A stretch of 64,000 nucleotides of DNA from Enterovibrio norvegicus DSM 15893 (GCF_900115495.1 NZ_FOWR01000015.1:43126-107125), one strand, 5' to 3'; counted from the stretch's first letter, positions 9,582 through 20,834 are shown. Notes: generated by a model from the sequence alone, not told the origin. Numbers and translations are program-made.

Positions 9582-9609
9582 GCGGTACTCGGTACTGCAA
9601 TATTTTTTC
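9582..9609 (+). terminator. Terminator after the SYLF gene
   Basis: GCGGTAC (9582-9588) pairs with GTACTGC (9592-9598), one G-T pair, loop TCG, followed by AATATTTTTT. Confidence 0.75.
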
Positions 9610-9649
9610 AAGATCAGAGGCACTGTCAAGCTTTTGCTCTTTCTAGTCC

Positions 9650-9676
9650 CTGCTCTTCCTGCTCTCCCAGCTCTAA
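9650..9676. repeat. Three 9-bp tandem repeats of the CTGCTCTNN type
   Basis: CTGCTCTTC, CTGCTCTCC, CAGCTCTAA in direct tandem, running into the last codon of ybeL. The unit matches the longer array at 22931-22988. Confidence 0.8.
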
Positions 9677-10158
9677 GCCGGATACGCCTTGCGACTAAAA
9701 TGCTTGCTGCCGCATTTTATGCAATTCGTTAGCACCCCAACGTGACTGTGTTCAGTCTGATTACCGCATTTTTCACAAATCAAAATGCCCAGACCGACCA
9801 CTTCACCTGACTGATAAACGCCGTGATGCTGAATATCTTTCAACACTTCACGCCACTCAAGCTGGGTCTTGTCGGTGATTTCTGCGAGTTGCTCCCACAG
9901 CGTGTTAGCAATGAGGCTTTTGAACAGCTCGCCGTCATCTGCGCGGTCTTCAGACGCGTTATATTGCTCGCTGAACTCCTGCACATCGCGCTTGAAATAC
10001 GCTTCGATCAGGGCCAATTCATCCTTGGTCATGTCCGATGCGGCTTCAAAATAACGCTCTGATAAATCAACCCAACGTTGGAGCTCTTCAGGGCTGTGCT
10101 TTAAAGCGTCGCTAACCCGTTGAACGATCAACTTGTACTCTGCTTTTTGCTCTGACAT
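9673..10158 (-). CDS. ybeL: Zinc-ribbon protein YbeL (DUF1451)
   Basis: A member of the YbeL/DUF1451 family of unknown function. An acidic helical N-terminal region is followed by a C-terminal zinc ribbon with CEKCGNQT and CIKCGSKH (two CxxC knuckles). I start at MSEQKAE (10158), preceded by GAGGTGG; an ATG five codons earlier is less likely. That gives 161 residues. The gene is divergent from leuS, as in E. coli. Function is not assignable from sequence. Confidence 0.85.
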   Translation of the reverse strand: MSEQKAEYKLIVQRVSDALKHSPEELQRWVDLSERYFEAASDMTKDELALIEAYFKRDVQEFSEQYNASEDRADDGELFKSLIANTLWEQLAEITDKTQLEWREVLKDIQHHGVYQSGEVVGLGILICEKCGNQTEHSHVGVLTNCIKCGSKHFSRKAYPA

Positions 10159-10265
10159 AGGCCACCTCTGCATTCAACTGTTGTTGCGCCTTCTACCTTT
10201 AGTTATTCTATGTCGATTATTAAGATTCATTTTATACCTATCTCACAATTTCCCGGATGTCATCG

Positions 10266-12839
10266 ATGCAAGAACAATACCGTCCTCAGGACATAGAGCC
10301 TAAAGTTCAGGCTGATTGGGACAACAACAAAACCTTCGTGGTTCAAGAAGACCCGAACAAGGAAAAGTTCTACTGCCTATCCATGTTCCCGTACCCAAGC
10401 GGCCGACTGCACATGGGTCACGTGCGTAACTACACCATCGGTGATGTGATCTCTCGCTACCAGCGACTGCAAGGCAAGAATGTCATGCAGCCAATCGGCT
10501 GGGATGCATTTGGTCTGCCTGCTGAAAACGCGGCTGTTAAAAACAAAACAGCACCCGCGCCTTGGACCTACGAGAATATTGAGTATATGAAGAACCAGCT
10601 AAAACTGCTGGGCTTCGGCTACGATTGGGATCGCGAATTCGCGACCTGTACGCCTGAATACTACCGCTGGGAACAAGAATTCTTCACCAAGCTTTACGAA
10701 AAAGGCCTGGTATACAAGAAAACCTCTTCAGTTAACTGGTGTCCGAACGACCAAACCGTTCTTGCGAACGAGCAGGTTGAAGACGGCTGCTGCTGGCGTT
10801 GTGACACCCCAGTAGAGCAAAAAGAAATTCCACAGTGGTTCATTAAGATCACTGCCTACGCACAAGAGTTACTTGACGATCTAGATACCCTAGAAGGTTG
10901 GCCTGACATGGTGAAAACCATGCAACGCAACTGGATTGGTCGCTCAGAAGGCGTTGAGTTGTCATTCAACGTGGCTGACAACCCTGTTCTAGAAGTGTAT
11001 ACCACGCGTCCTGACACCCTAATGGGTGTGACTTACGTGGGCATTGCAGCGGGTCACCCTCTTGCGGCTAAAGCGGCAGAGACGAACCCAGAGCTTGCAG
11101 CGTTTATCGATGAGTGCCGTAACACCAAGGTTGCAGAAGCAGAGCTTGCGACCATGGAGAAAAAAGGCATGGATACAGGCCTCAAGGCAATCCATCCTCT
11201 AAACGGCCGTGAAGTGCCTATCTTCGTCGCAAACTTCGTACTGATGGATTACGGAACAGGTGCCGTGATGGCCGTTCCTGGTCACGACCAGCGCGATTTT
11301 GAGTTTGCAACCAAGTACGGCCTGGAGATCACGCCAGTGATCTTGGCTGAAGACGGCAACGCACCGGACATTTCTGAAGCAGCACACACTGAAAAAGGTG
11401 TTCTGTTTAATTCTGGCGAATTCGATGGTTTGGCGTTCGAAGCAGCGTTTGACGCAATTGCGGCAAAACTTGAGTCAGAGGGCAAAGGCCACAAGACAGT
11501 TAACTTCCGTCTACGTGACTGGGGTGTTTCTCGACAACGTTACTGGGGTTCTCCAATCCCAATGGTGACCACTGAAGATGGCCAAGTACACCCAGTACCT
11601 GCCGACCAACTGCCAGTGATCTTGCCAGAAGACGTTGTCATGGACGGCGTTACCAGCCCAATCAAAGCAGATAAAACGTGGGCAGAAACTACCTTTAACG
11701 GTGAGCCTGCACTGCGTGAAACCGATACCTTCGACACCTTCATGGAGTCTTCTTGGTACTACGCGCGTTACTGTTCACCGAAAGCTGACCAAATGCTGGA
11801 TTCAGATGCAGCAAACTACTGGTTGCCTGTTGACCAATACGTGGGTGGTATCGAACACGCCGTGATGCACTTGTTGTACTCTCGCTTCTTCCACAAGCTA
11901 CTGCGTGATGCAGGCATGGTTGAAAGTGACGAGCCGTTCAAACAACTGCTGTGCCAAGGCATGGTATTGGCTGACGCTTACTACTACAACAACGAGAAAG
12001 GCGGGAAGGTTTGGGTTTCTCCTACTGACGTGACCGTTGAGCGTGACGAAAAAGGCCGCATCACCAGCGCGGTTGATACCGAAGGCAATAACCTTGTGCA
12101 CTCAGGCATGACCAAAATGTCTAAGTCAAAGAACAACGGTATCGATCCGCAAGAAATGGTTGATAAGTACGGTGCAGACACCGTTCGCTTGTTCATGATG
12201 TTCGCGTCTCCAGCAGACATGACACTTGAATGGCAAGAATCAGGCGTTGAAGGTGCTAACCGCTTCCTGAAACGTATCTGGAAATTGGTATTCGACCACA
12301 CGTCTAAAGGCGCTGTGGCGGCACTGGATGCTTCTTCACTGAATGCAGATCAGAAAACACTGCGCCGTGAAGTACACAAAACCATTGCTAAAGTGAGCGA
12401 TGACATTGGCCGTCGTCAAACCTTTAACACGGCAATTGCAGCTGTGATGGAACTGATGAACCGTCTGTCAAAAGCACCACAAGAGACCGACACTGACCGC
12501 GCTATCCTCGACGAAGCGTTGAAAGCCGTTGTCGTGATGCTTTACCCAATCACGCCGCACATCAGCAATGAGTTGTGGACTGCACTGGGCGAAACTGACG
12601 CAGACCACGCTGCATGGCCAGAAGCTGACCAAAGCGCAATGATTGAAGATGAAAAACTGATCATTGTTCAAGTTAACGGCAAGCTTCGTGCGAAAATCAC
12701 TGTTGCGGCTGATGCTGCAAAAGATGACGTTGAAGCCATGGCGCAAAACGACGAGCACGTTGTTAAGTTCACCGAAGGGAAAACCATTCGTAAGGTGATC
12801 TACGTGCCGGGCAAACTGGTTAATATCGTTGCAAGCTAA
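10266..12839 (+). CDS. leuS: Leucyl-tRNA synthetase
   Basis: Class I synthetase charging tRNA-Leu. The HIGH-type motif is HMGH in [15 protein letters not shown] near residue 50. A zinc knuckle contains CPND and CCWRC. A CP1 editing domain follows, and the KMSKS loop reads KMSKSKNNG near 620. The start at 10266 (MQEQYRP) matches E. coli LeuS; an ATG three codons earlier is also possible. About 857 residues, full length. First gene of the leuS-lptE-holA group. Confidence 0.97.
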   Translation: MQEQYRPQDIEPKVQADWDNNKTFVVQEDPNKEKFYCLSMFPYPSGRLHMGHVRNYTIGDVISRYQRLQGKNVMQPIGWDAFGLPAENAAVKNKTAPAPWTYENIEYMKNQLKLLGFGYDWDREFATCTPEYYRWEQEFFTKLYEKGLVYKKTSSVNWCPNDQTVLANEQVEDGCCWRCDTPVEQKEIPQWFIKITAYAQELLDDLDTLEGWPDMVKTMQRNWIGRSEGVELSFNVADNPVLEVYTTRPDTLMGVTYVGIAAGHPLAAKAAETNPELAAFIDECRNTKVAEAELATMEKKGMDTGLKAIHPLNGREVPIFVANFVLMDYGTGAVMAVPGHDQRDFEFATKYGLEITPVILAEDGNAPDISEAAHTEKGVLFNSGEFDGLAFEAAFDAIAAKLESEGKGHKTVNFRLRDWGVSRQRYWGSPIPMVTTEDGQVHPVPADQLPVILPEDVVMDGVTSPIKADKTWAETTFNGEPALRETDTFDTFMESSWYYARYCSPKADQMLDSDAANYWLPVDQYVGGIEHAVMHLLYSRFFHKLLRDAGMVESDEPFKQLLCQGMVLADAYYYNNEKGGKVWVSPTDVTVERDEKGRITSAVDTEGNNLVHSGMTKMSKSKNNGIDPQEMVDKYGADTVRLFMMFASPADMTLEWQESGVEGANRFLKRIWKLVFDHTSKGAVAALDASSLNADQKTLRREVHKTIAKVSDDIGRRQTFNTAIAAVMELMNRLSKAPQETDTDRAILDEALKAVVVMLYPITPHISNELWTALGETDADHAAWPEADQSAMIEDEKLIIVQVNGKLRAKITVAADAAKDDVEAMAQNDEHVVKFTEGKTIRKVIYVPGKLVNIVAS

Positions 12840-12883
12840 GCGCTTTGCTAACGCCCTTGACCGAAAAGAAAGGGAGTAATTCG

Positions 12884-13585
12884 GTGACATCGATCTTTCG
12901 TTCTCTCCGAACCCTGCTCGTTGTGGTGGCCGCTTTGGCCACCGCATCTTGCGGATTCCATCTCCGCGGTAGCTACAACCTACCTGACGAGATTCAAAAG
13001 CTTTCAATCACGAGCTTCGATAAATACGGGGCACTCACCCGTGAGATGAAAACCCAACTTCGCTTGCACGATATCGACATTATCGAGCCTGCAGAACGCA
13101 TTTCTAATCTCCGTCTGAATGGTGAGTCCTACGGCGAAAGCACCTTGTCGCTTTACCAAAACAGCCGCGTGGCAGAAAAGCAATTTGCTTACTCTGTCAG
13201 CTATACAGTGACTGTTCCAGACAAGGGCAACTACAACTTCTCGACGTCACTAAGCCGCACATACCTTGATAACCCTCTGACTGCTTTGGCTAAATCAGTG
13301 GAAGAAGAGATGTTAGCGCAAGAGATGCGTGTAGAAGCGACCAAGCAAATCATGCGACAGCTTGCTCGTTTGAATGCACATATCGAAGAATTTGAACGCA
13401 AAGAAGCGGAAGAAAAAGCGCTGCGCGAACTCTACCAAGGCTTCAGCGAAGAAACACCGTCTGTATCGATTGAAACGCGTTTCGACGGTAAAGATGAACC
13501 TCAAGGTAAGCCGCTATCGAGCTACTCAACAACGCCATCAGACGATACAACCGAAGCGCGCGTAGAGGGTGACACCACCCCATGA
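12884..13585 (+). CDS. lptE: LPS-assembly lipoprotein LptE
   Basis: Outer-membrane lipoprotein that plugs the LptD barrel and helps insert lipopolysaccharide. The start is a GTG at 12884 with AGGGAG eight bases upstream. A signal peptide ends in ATASC-GFHLRG, so the mature protein begins with the lipidated cysteine followed by the typical GFHLRG. The last 60 or so residues are a Glu/Lys- and then Ser/Thr-rich tail, longer than in E. coli LptE. It overlaps holA by four bases. Confidence 0.92.
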   Translation: MTSIFRSLRTLLVVVAALATASCGFHLRGSYNLPDEIQKLSITSFDKYGALTREMKTQLRLHDIDIIEPAERISNLRLNGESYGESTLSLYQNSRVAEKQFAYSVSYTVTVPDKGNYNFSTSLSRTYLDNPLTALAKSVEEEMLAQEMRVEATKQIMRQLARLNAHIEEFERKEAEEKALRELYQGFSEETPSVSIETRFDGKDEPQGKPLSSYSTTPSDDTTEARVEGDTTP

Positions 13586-14610
13586 GGATCTACCCAGAAC
13601 AACTGACACAGCGCCTTTCCCAAGGCTTGTGTCAGACTTACTTGCTGTTTGGCAATGAGCCTCTGCTCAAGCAAGAGTCTATTCAATCCATCCTCAATAC
13701 CTCGCTGCAGCAAGGTTTCGAAGAGAAACACCGTTTTTCTGTCGATAACCAACTGAATTGGCAAGAGGTCTACGATGTTTGCCAGGCATTAAGCTTATTC
13801 GCAAGCCGTCAGGTGCTGATTCTTACCTTACCGGATTCAGCCCTGACCGCCGCACAAGCCAACGCCCTCAAAGCGCTTGAACCCTTCTTGCATCAAGATA
13901 TTTTACTGATCTTAGACGGCCCAAGACTCAACAAGAAGCAAGAGTCCGCGCAGTGGTTCACGTTGTTCCAAAAAAATGGCGTATACATCCCATGCAATAC
14001 ACCGGATGCAAGACAGCTTCCGCGCTTTATCGAAGCACGCTGTCGTGAACTTCATTTAAAGCCAGACCATGAATCCGTGATGCTGCTTGCCCAGTGGCAT
14101 GAAGGCAACTTGTTGGCGTTGTCGCAAAGCCTGATGAAGCTTCAACTGCTTTATCCTGACGGAGCGCTTACGCTGATTCGTCTTCAGGAGGCGTTGTCAC
14201 GACACAACCATTACACCCCCTTCCAACTGACCGATGCCCTTATTGAAGGCAAAGCAAAGCGTGCCGTGCGCATTGTGCGTCAGCTCCAAGCTGAAGGGGT
14301 AGAGATAACATTGCTGTTGCGTGTTATCCAAAAAGAACTGGTACAACTTTGTAAGATGCAAGAATACGGCGCATCGGGAATGGGCTTAAATACCCTCTTT
14401 GACCATTTCAGAGTATGGCAAAACCGACGTCCAATACTCACTGCCGCCTTACATCGTCTGCCGCAGCCTCGATTAATGCTGTTACTTCACCGACTCGCAG
14501 ACATTGAGGTGATGGTAAAAACGGACTTTGACAGCCAACCTTGGCCAGCACTCTCGGCGTTCACCATTGAAATGTGTGGTCATCCCGTGATGCGTGAACC
14601 TGTCAACTAA
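13582..14610 (+). CDS. holA: DNA polymerase III subunit delta
   Basis: Delta subunit of the clamp loader, which opens the beta clamp. The N-terminal domain contains YLLFGNEPLL, the usual delta signature region, and the C-terminal all-helical domain is intact. Length is 342 residues, like E. coli (343). The ATG overlaps the lptE stop (ATGA), which implies coupling. In E. coli nadD follows holA directly. Here it does not. Confidence 0.94.
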   Translation: MRIYPEQLTQRLSQGLCQTYLLFGNEPLLKQESIQSILNTSLQQGFEEKHRFSVDNQLNWQEVYDVCQALSLFASRQVLILTLPDSALTAAQANALKALEPFLHQDILLILDGPRLNKKQESAQWFTLFQKNGVYIPCNTPDARQLPRFIEARCRELHLKPDHESVMLLAQWHEGNLLALSQSLMKLQLLYPDGALTLIRLQEALSRHNHYTPFQLTDALIEGKAKRAVRIVRQLQAEGVEITLLLRVIQKELVQLCKMQEYGASGMGLNTLFDHFRVWQNRRPILTAALHRLPQPRLMLLLHRLADIEVMVKTDFDSQPWPALSAFTIEMCGHPVMREPVN

Positions 14611-14655
14611 CCGTCAAATCCCAACACGCTGTATTTTATTCCGATTCGCTAGTGT

Positions 14656-14661
14656 TATAAT
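14656..14661 (+). promoter_or_regulatory. Candidate -10 element upstream of rsfS
   Basis: A perfect TATAAT in the 134-bp holA-rsfS gap. No good -35 is seen 17 bp upstream. It may give the rsfS-to-dacA genes their own promoter. Confidence 0.4.
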
Positions 14662-14744
14662 TTTTCGAACAATAGCCCTACATTCAGGGTTAAAGCTCGA
14701 AATACAACCCACTGGCGATCCGCGACAAGATTAAGGGGAAAGCA

Positions 14745-15062
14745 TTGCTTCCGGAACAACTTCAACACTTTGTTGTCGATAAAGCAGATGACATGAAAGC
14801 CGTCGACATCGTTATTCTTGATGTTCGTGAAAAAAGTAGCATCACCGATTTTATGGTGCTGTGCACCGGCAACTCAAAACGCCATGTTTCTTCTATCGCA
14901 GAACATGTGGCGGATGAAGCCAACGCGGCGAATATCAATACCTTAGGTATGGAAGGTCAGAACGAAGGTGAATGGGTTGTCTTAGATCTCGGTGATGTGA
15001 TGCTCCACATCATGCAAGACGAGCAACGCCAAACCTATGAGCTAGAAAAACTGTGGAACTGA
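14745..15062 (+). CDS. rsfS: Ribosomal silencing factor RsfS
   Basis: Binds L14 of the large ribosomal subunit and blocks subunit joining during starvation. The start is a TTG at 14745 with AGGGG (14734-14738) six bases upstream, and homology begins there. The core [18 protein letters not shown] is typical. Length is 105 residues, as in E. coli. It is followed after four bases by rlmH. Confidence 0.94.
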   Translation: MLPEQLQHFVVDKADDMKAVDIVILDVREKSSITDFMVLCTGNSKRHVSSIAEHVADEANAANINTLGMEGQNEGEWVVLDLGDVMLHIMQDEQRQTYELEKLWN

Positions 15063-15066
15063 TCCG

Positions 15067-15537
15067 ATGAAACTGCAATTGATCGCGGTAGGCACAAAAA
15101 TGCCGAAATGGGTCGAAGAAGGCTATAAAGAATATAGCCGTCGATTCCCAAAAGACATGCCGCTTGAACTGATCGAAATCACCGCAGGAAAACGCGGAAA
15201 GAACGCAGACATCGCGCGAATTCTTCAAAAAGAAGGAGAAGCGATGTTGGCCGCAGTGCCAAAAGGAAACCGCATTGTAACACTCGACATTCCTGGAAAG
15301 CGTTGGGATACCGAACAGTTGGCAGGACAGCTTGAAAGCTGGAAACTCGACGCCCGTGACGTATCTATCCTTATTGGTGGTCCTGAAGGTCTATCGCCAG
15401 CATGTAAAGCAGCGGCGGATCAAAGTTGGTCACTCTCTCCTTTGACGCTTCCTCACCCGCTGGTTAGGGTTGTAATGGCAGAAAGTTTATACCGCGCCTG
15501 GAGCATTACGGCGAACCACCCTTACCACCGAGAATAA
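15067..15537 (+). CDS. rlmH: 23S rRNA pseudouridine-1915 N3-methyltransferase RlmH
   Basis: SPOUT-class methyltransferase acting on pseudouridine 1915 of 23S rRNA in the 70S ribosome. The C-terminal SAM knot carries LIGGPEGLS and the closing [14 protein letters not shown] seen in almost all RlmH proteins. Length is 156, one residue longer than E. coli. It is tightly packed between rsfS and mrdA. Confidence 0.97.
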   Translation: MKLQLIAVGTKMPKWVEEGYKEYSRRFPKDMPLELIEITAGKRGKNADIARILQKEGEAMLAAVPKGNRIVTLDIPGKRWDTEQLAGQLESWKLDARDVSILIGGPEGLSPACKAAADQSWSLSPLTLPHPLVRVVMAESLYRAWSITANHPYHRE

Positions 15538-15540
15538 TGA

Positions 15541-17418
15541 ATGAAGCACAAGCGTAGTCCAATACGCGATCATCAGGCCGAATCTTCTCTGTTTTTCCGC
15601 CGAGCCGTTGTGGCTTTCGGCGGCATCTTTGCGCTTGTCGGAATTTTGCTTTTTAACCTCTACAACATCCAAGTAGAGGACCATGATGATTACATTACCC
15701 GCTCAAATGACAACCGTATCAAGGTGGTGCCTGTTGCCCCTAACCGCGGTTTGATTTACGACCGCAAAGGCAAACTGCTCGCAGAGAATCGCCCAGTCTA
15801 TGCACTTGAGATCACGCCTGAGCAAGTCAAAGATATCCCCGAAACCATTGCGCGCTTGCAAGACATCATGCCGATCAGTGAACGGGAAATTGCCTCATTC
15901 GAACGTGATAAAAAACGCACACGCCGATTTAATGCCGTTGCGCTGAAAAACCAACTCTCGGAAGAAGAAGTGGCGATATTTTCTGCCAATCAACACAAAT
16001 TCCCAGGCGTTGAAATCAAAGGCTACTTAAAGCGTTATTACCCTTATGGAGACGCACTTACCCATGTCATGGGTTATGTAGCCAAAATCAACGACAAAGA
16101 CATCGCTCGCCTTGAACGCGAAGAGCGTATCAGTAACTACAAAGCAACCCGCGACATCGGCAAGCTGGGCATAGAGCGTTTTTATGAAGGTGAACTGCAC
16201 GGCACCGCTGGCTACCAAGAGGTAGAAGTTAACAGCCGCGGCCGTGTGATCCGTACCCTTAAATATGTGCCACCAGAACCAGGTAAAGATCTGGTGTTGA
16301 ACCTCGATATCGATTTGCAGCTCTATATTCGTGGCATTATGGGCGACCGACGCGGCGCTGTTGTCGTGCTCGATCCTAAAGACTCTTCCGTACTCGCCAT
16401 GGTCTCGACCCCAAGTTATGACCCTAACCTGTTTGTTCATGGTATTTCAGGCCCCGACTACCGCGCCTTACTGAACGACAAAAACCGACCTTTAGTAAAC
16501 CGCGCTACGCTCGGTATCTACCCACCGGCATCCACCGTTAAACCTTTCATTGCTGTCGCGGCATTGGAAGAAAAAGTGGTCACAACCAATACGACGCGAA
16601 ACGACCCTGGCTATTGGCGATTACCTAACTCCAAAACCCGCCCGTTTCGTGATTGGTTGGCATGGGGTCATGGCCGTGTAAACCTAAAACAGTCAATAGA
16701 AGAATCGGTGGATACCTTCTTTTATCAAATCGCCTATGACATGGGGATTGATCGCATCTCAAGTTGGATGAGCCGCTTTGGGTTCGGTGATTACACCGGT
16801 ATCGATATTCACGAAGAAAGCAAAGCAAACATGCCAACCCGTGAATGGAAAATGGCACGCTACCGTAAGCCTTGGTACCAAGGGGACACCATTCCTGTCG
16901 GTATCGGTCAAGGCTATTGGACGGCCACCCCGATGCAGCTCGCGAAAGCCACCACAGTGTTAGTGAACAAAGGCAAAGTTAACCCGCCTCACCTTCTGAT
17001 GCGCACCATCAACGAAGGCGTGCAGGAACAAGCCACGTTCGCCCCTTACCCGCCGATTGAAAACGTCAAAGACAAATATTGGTCAACTGCCCTTGAAGGC
17101 ATGAGATTAGTCAATCACGGTAAAAAAGGCACCGCACGTCGCGCATTTGCAAATACGCCATACATCACAGGTGGCAAGTCGGGCACGGCACAAGTCTTTG
17201 GTTTGGGCGAAGATGAAGAGTACAACGCCGACGAATTGGCGGAACACCTTCGAGATCATGCACTTTACACTGGCTTTGCACCGTTCGAAGACCCTGTCGC
17301 GGTTGTTTCCATGGTGCTTGAGAACGCCGGTGGCGGTTCTAGCCAAGGTGGCCCAATCGCACGACGTATCTTTGATCATATCTTGCTCGACAAAGACAAT
17401 GAGGAGAAAACCCAGTGA
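15541..17418 (+). CDS. mrdA: Penicillin-binding protein 2 (elongasome transpeptidase)
   Basis: Class B PBP that cross-links peptidoglycan during rod elongation with RodA. A short cytoplasmic tail is followed by a transmembrane helix (about 20-42), then the dimerisation/pedestal region, then the transpeptidase domain. The catalytic motifs are STVK (PPASTVKPF), SVD (ESVDTFFYQ) and KSGT (GGKSGTAQ). Length is 625, full size. Its stop overlaps the rodA start. Confidence 0.96.
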   Translation: MKHKRSPIRDHQAESSLFFRRAVVAFGGIFALVGILLFNLYNIQVEDHDDYITRSNDNRIKVVPVAPNRGLIYDRKGKLLAENRPVYALEITPEQVKDIPETIARLQDIMPISEREIASFERDKKRTRRFNAVALKNQLSEEEVAIFSANQHKFPGVEIKGYLKRYYPYGDALTHVMGYVAKINDKDIARLEREERISNYKATRDIGKLGIERFYEGELHGTAGYQEVEVNSRGRVIRTLKYVPPEPGKDLVLNLDIDLQLYIRGIMGDRRGAVVVLDPKDSSVLAMVSTPSYDPNLFVHGISGPDYRALLNDKNRPLVNRATLGIYPPASTVKPFIAVAALEEKVVTTNTTRNDPGYWRLPNSKTRPFRDWLAWGHGRVNLKQSIEESVDTFFYQIAYDMGIDRISSWMSRFGFGDYTGIDIHEESKANMPTREWKMARYRKPWYQGDTIPVGIGQGYWTATPMQLAKATTVLVNKGKVNPPHLLMRTINEGVQEQATFAPYPPIENVKDKYWSTALEGMRLVNHGKKGTARRAFANTPYITGGKSGTAQVFGLGEDEEYNADELAEHLRDHALYTGFAPFEDPVAVVSMVLENAGGGSSQGGPIARRIFDHILLDKDNEEKTQ

Positions 17419-18536
17419 GCCTTCTAGCGTCATCAGGACAGAAAAAGACGATCCTTGATCGTCTTCATCTCGATGCCCCGTTACTATTGGGCATTCTGGC
17501 ACTGATGGGCTTTGGCTTGATTGTGATGTGGAGTGCAAGCGGACAAAACGTTGCCATGATGGAACGACAAGTGTTTCGCATGTTTCTCTCATTAGGTGTG
17601 ATGTTTGTGCTCGCACAGGTGTCTCCCAGGCACTACGAGTTTTGGGCACCCTATTTATACGTAACAGGCATCATCATGCTCTTTGCCGTGCTCTTTTTTG
17701 GTGAAACGGCCAAAGGCGCACAGCGGTGGCTGAATTTAGGTGTCATTACCTTTCAGCCTTCCGAGCTTATCAAGCTCGCCGTACCACTCATGGTCGCTCG
17801 CTTTATCGGTAAAGAGCCTCTGCCACCGCGATTCAGAAACCTTGCGATAGGTTTGGTGCTGGTCTTCGTGCCCACCATTCTGATTGCCAAACAACCGGAC
17901 TTAGGTACATCGATTCTTATTGCTGCATCTGGCATTTTCGTGTTGTTTCTATCTGGCATTAGCTGGCGAATCATTTTTGCAGCGGGCACCTTGGTGGCCG
18001 CCTTCATTCCCGTGCTGTGGTTCTTCTTAATGCGCGAGTATCAGCGCACGCGCGTACGCACCTTGTTTGACCCTGAATCCGATCCGCTCGGTGCGGGCTA
18101 CCACATCATCCAATCTAAAATTGCGATTGGCTCTGGCGGTGTCAGCGGCAAAGGTTGGTTGCTAGGCACCCAGTCTCAACTGGAGTTTTTACCTGAACGC
18201 CACACGGACTTCATTTTCGCAGTGATTGCAGAAGAATGGGGGCTGATTGGTGTTGCTTGCTTATTGGCACTGTACCTCTTCATCATCGGGCGCGGTTTAA
18301 TGCTTGCTAGCCGAGTACAAACGGCGTTTGGTCGCATGATGGCAGGCAGTATTGTGCTCAGTTTCTTTGTCTATGTCTTTGTGAACATAGGCATGGTAAG
18401 CGGGATTTTACCCGTTGTTGGTGTTCCACTGCCCCTTGTGAGTTATGGGGGGACATCGATGGTGACGCTAATGGCTGGCTTCGGCATTCTCATGTCGATC
18501 CATACACATAGAAAAATGCTCTCTAAGGCTCTGTAA
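17415..18536 (+). CDS. rodA: Rod-shape peptidoglycan glycosyltransferase RodA
   Basis: SEDS-family lipid II polymerase and partner of PBP2. About ten transmembrane helices are evident. The SEDS signature near the C terminus, [21 protein letters not shown], is present in essence at around residues 325-345. The start is GTG at 17415, overlapping mrdA by four bases. Length is 373, close to E. coli (370). Confidence 0.96.
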   Translation: MSLLASSGQKKTILDRLHLDAPLLLGILALMGFGLIVMWSASGQNVAMMERQVFRMFLSLGVMFVLAQVSPRHYEFWAPYLYVTGIIMLFAVLFFGETAKGAQRWLNLGVITFQPSELIKLAVPLMVARFIGKEPLPPRFRNLAIGLVLVFVPTILIAKQPDLGTSILIAASGIFVLFLSGISWRIIFAAGTLVAAFIPVLWFFLMREYQRTRVRTLFDPESDPLGAGYHIIQSKIAIGSGGVSGKGWLLGTQSQLEFLPERHTDFIFAVIAEEWGLIGVACLLALYLFIIGRGLMLASRVQTAFGRMMAGSIVLSFFVYVFVNIGMVSGILPVVGVPLPLVSYGGTSMVTLMAGFGILMSIHTHRKMLSKAL

Positions 18537-19333
18537 TGAAAAAATACCTTATTATCACTGCGATGTTGCTTTCAGGCTGTGTTTCTGAAGATGGGCGCTA
18601 CAGCCTTTCCGATGATAAAGCACCAGAAACGTCACCAACGTTGGCACACATTGAAGATGCACAGCCTCGTTACGAGCCCTATAGCCGCGCAGGAAACAGC
18701 AATTACACCGTTCTCGGTAAAGACTATGAAGTGCTCAAAGCGCCTGAAGCGTTTTCTGAAACAGGCATTGCGTCTTGGTATGGCGAAAAATTCCACGGCC
18801 ACAAAACGTCAAACGGCGAAATTTACGACATGTACTCCATGTCCGCTGCGCATAAAACATTGCCGATCCCAAGCTACGTCGAAGTTGAAAACACCAGCAA
18901 TGGTAAAAAAGCCATTGTACGCGTGAATGACCGCGGTCCTTTTCATGAAGGTCGCGTGATTGATTTAAGCTATGCGGCTGCATCGAAATTAGACGTACTA
19001 AAAACGGGAACCGCACCTGTAAAAGTGACCTTACTCAAAATTGGCAAACCTACTGATGATACAGAGTGGCAAGGTGCACGATTAAACCGTTACTTTGTAC
19101 AATTGGTGGCTATCTCGGACCAAATGAAAGCAACCAAAGCGGCTGAAACATTTGCAAAACAATTTGATTTGCCAACCGACATTCGCCAATCAGGAAACGT
19201 GTATCGCGTTCGCCTAGGCCCATTTTACGACTATGATCAAACGCAAAATGCGGCGATGAAAGCTCGCGAGCAGCAAATAAATGAGGCATTTATTGTTGCA
19301 GAACCGATTGCAGGTGAACTGTCGCAAAAATAG
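18536..19333 (+). CDS. rlpA: Septal ring lipoprotein RlpA
   Basis: Outer-membrane lipoprotein of the RlpA family. In Pseudomonas it is a lytic transglycosylase for denuded glycan, while E. coli RlpA lacks that activity. The lipobox LLSGC is at residues 11-15. The double-psi beta-barrel region contains ASWYGEKFHGHKTSNGE and VNDRGPF, the latter with the conserved Asp. The C terminus (about 185-258) is a SPOR domain for septal glycan. Length is 265, shorter than E. coli (362). It shares one base with the rodA stop. Confidence 0.92.
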   Translation: MKKYLIITAMLLSGCVSEDGRYSLSDDKAPETSPTLAHIEDAQPRYEPYSRAGNSNYTVLGKDYEVLKAPEAFSETGIASWYGEKFHGHKTSNGEIYDMYSMSAAHKTLPIPSYVEVENTSNGKKAIVRVNDRGPFHEGRVIDLSYAAASKLDVLKTGTAPVKVTLLKIGKPTDDTEWQGARLNRYFVQLVAISDQMKATKAAETFAKQFDLPTDIRQSGNVYRVRLGPFYDYDQTQNAAMKAREQQINEAFIVAEPIAGELSQK

Positions 19334-19442
19334 AATGTCATTAATTAGTAAGTTGTTGTAACCCTGTCTGACACTTAATCAGCCGATCTGATATAGTGTT
19401 GCCAGTTTTGACTAGAGAAATACCAAGTAAGTACCTAAAACT

Positions 19443-20615
19443 ATGAATAAATCATCCTCTTTGTTGCGCTCTTTAGTCTTATCGACTGCCGTTTTAGCAT
19501 CCGCATCAGCGGTCGCTGCGCCTTCCGTTGTCCCAGATGCCCCGCAGATCGCTGCGAAAGGCTACGTATTGATGGACTACAACTCGGGCAAAGTCCTTGC
19601 CGAGAACAATGCCTACGAGCGTTTAAACCCTGCTAGCTTGACCAAGATGATGACCAGCTATGTCATCGGCCAAGAAGTGGAACGTGGCAACATCAGCCTC
19701 GAAGACGACGTTGTGATCAGTAAAAACGCATGGGCGAAAAACTTCCCAGGCAGTTCAAAAATGTTTATTGAAGTGGGCACAACAGTCTCTGTTGCCGACT
19801 TGAACCGAGGCATCATCATCCAATCAGGTAACGATGCCTGTGTTGCTATGGCTGAACACGTGGCCGGATCTGAAGATTCATTTGTCGACCTGATGAATGG
19901 TTGGGCGAAAACACTGGGCATGAAAGATACCCATTACGCCAACTCACACGGCCTTGACCATGATGAGCTTTACTCAACGCCTTATGACCTTGCGCTACTA
20001 GGCCAAGCCTTGATTCGTGATGTTCCTGAAGAGTATCGCATCTACGAAGAGAAATCGTTCACTTACAACGGCATCACCCAATACAACCGTAACGGTCTAC
20101 TTTGGGATAAGAGCATGAACGTTGATGGCATTAAAACAGGCCATACCGACAAAGCGGGTTACAACCTTGTCAGCTCTGCGACTGAAGGCAAAATGCGTCT
20201 TATCGCGGTTGTGATGGGCACCAACAGTGCAAACGCTCGTAAAGCTGAAAGTAAAAAACTGCTTAACTACGGTTTCCGTTTCTTCGAAACTGTCGCACCG
20301 CACAAAGCGAACGAAACATTTGTGACTGAGAAAGTCTGGATGGGCGACACTGACCAAGTGGCTTTGGGTGTATCAGAAGATACCTACGTAACCCTGCCAC
20401 GCGGTAAAGCACGTGACTTGGAAGCAAGCTTTGTTCTCGAGAAAACGCTTGAAGCACCCATCGTCAAAGGCGACGTTGTGGGTAAGCTTTACTACCAAGT
20501 TGATGGCGAAGACATCGCGGAATATCCACTGGTTGCGTTGAATAACGTACAAGAAGGTGGTTTGTTCAGCCGCTTGATGGACTACATCATCATGTTCTTC
20601 AAGAGCTTGTTCTAA
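19443..20615 (+). CDS. dacA: D-alanyl-D-alanine carboxypeptidase (PBP5)
   Basis: Low-molecular-weight PBP that trims the terminal D-Ala of pentapeptides. A signal peptide ends near AVAAP. The catalytic SLTK is at residues 65-68, followed by SGN (SGNDACVAMAE) and KTG (GIKTGHT). The C-terminal PBP5 beta domain is followed by an amphipathic membrane anchor (LMDYIIMFFKSLF). Length is 390. It is separated from rlpA by about 110 bp and ends in a terminator. Confidence 0.96.
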   Translation: MNKSSSLLRSLVLSTAVLASASAVAAPSVVPDAPQIAAKGYVLMDYNSGKVLAENNAYERLNPASLTKMMTSYVIGQEVERGNISLEDDVVISKNAWAKNFPGSSKMFIEVGTTVSVADLNRGIIIQSGNDACVAMAEHVAGSEDSFVDLMNGWAKTLGMKDTHYANSHGLDHDELYSTPYDLALLGQALIRDVPEEYRIYEEKSFTYNGITQYNRNGLLWDKSMNVDGIKTGHTDKAGYNLVSSATEGKMRLIAVVMGTNSANARKAESKKLLNYGFRFFETVAPHKANETFVTEKVWMGDTDQVALGVSEDTYVTLPRGKARDLEASFVLEKTLEAPIVKGDVVGKLYYQVDGEDIAEYPLVALNNVQEGGLFSRLMDYIIMFFKSLF

Positions 20616-20644
20616 GTTCGCTCAGAAAGAACATTAGCAATTTC

Positions 20645-20671
20645 AAAAGGCAGCCGATGGCTGCCTTTTTA
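20645..20671 (+). terminator. Terminator after dacA
   Basis: AAAAGGCAGCC (20645-20655) pairs with GGCTGCCTTTT, loop GAT, with further T residues. Confidence 0.92.
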
Positions 20672-20834
20672 TTTTGATTCTTCGTCCCCATATAAAAAGA
20701 AATCACGGGGTTTTACATCGTCTTGTTTTCTGTTAACAGGACGATTACTATGCTCCCCAATTCACAAATCGTGATCATAAGCACAAAAGATAGACGCCCA
20801 GAGAGTGTATTTGGCGTCCAGCCTGGAGTAGAAA

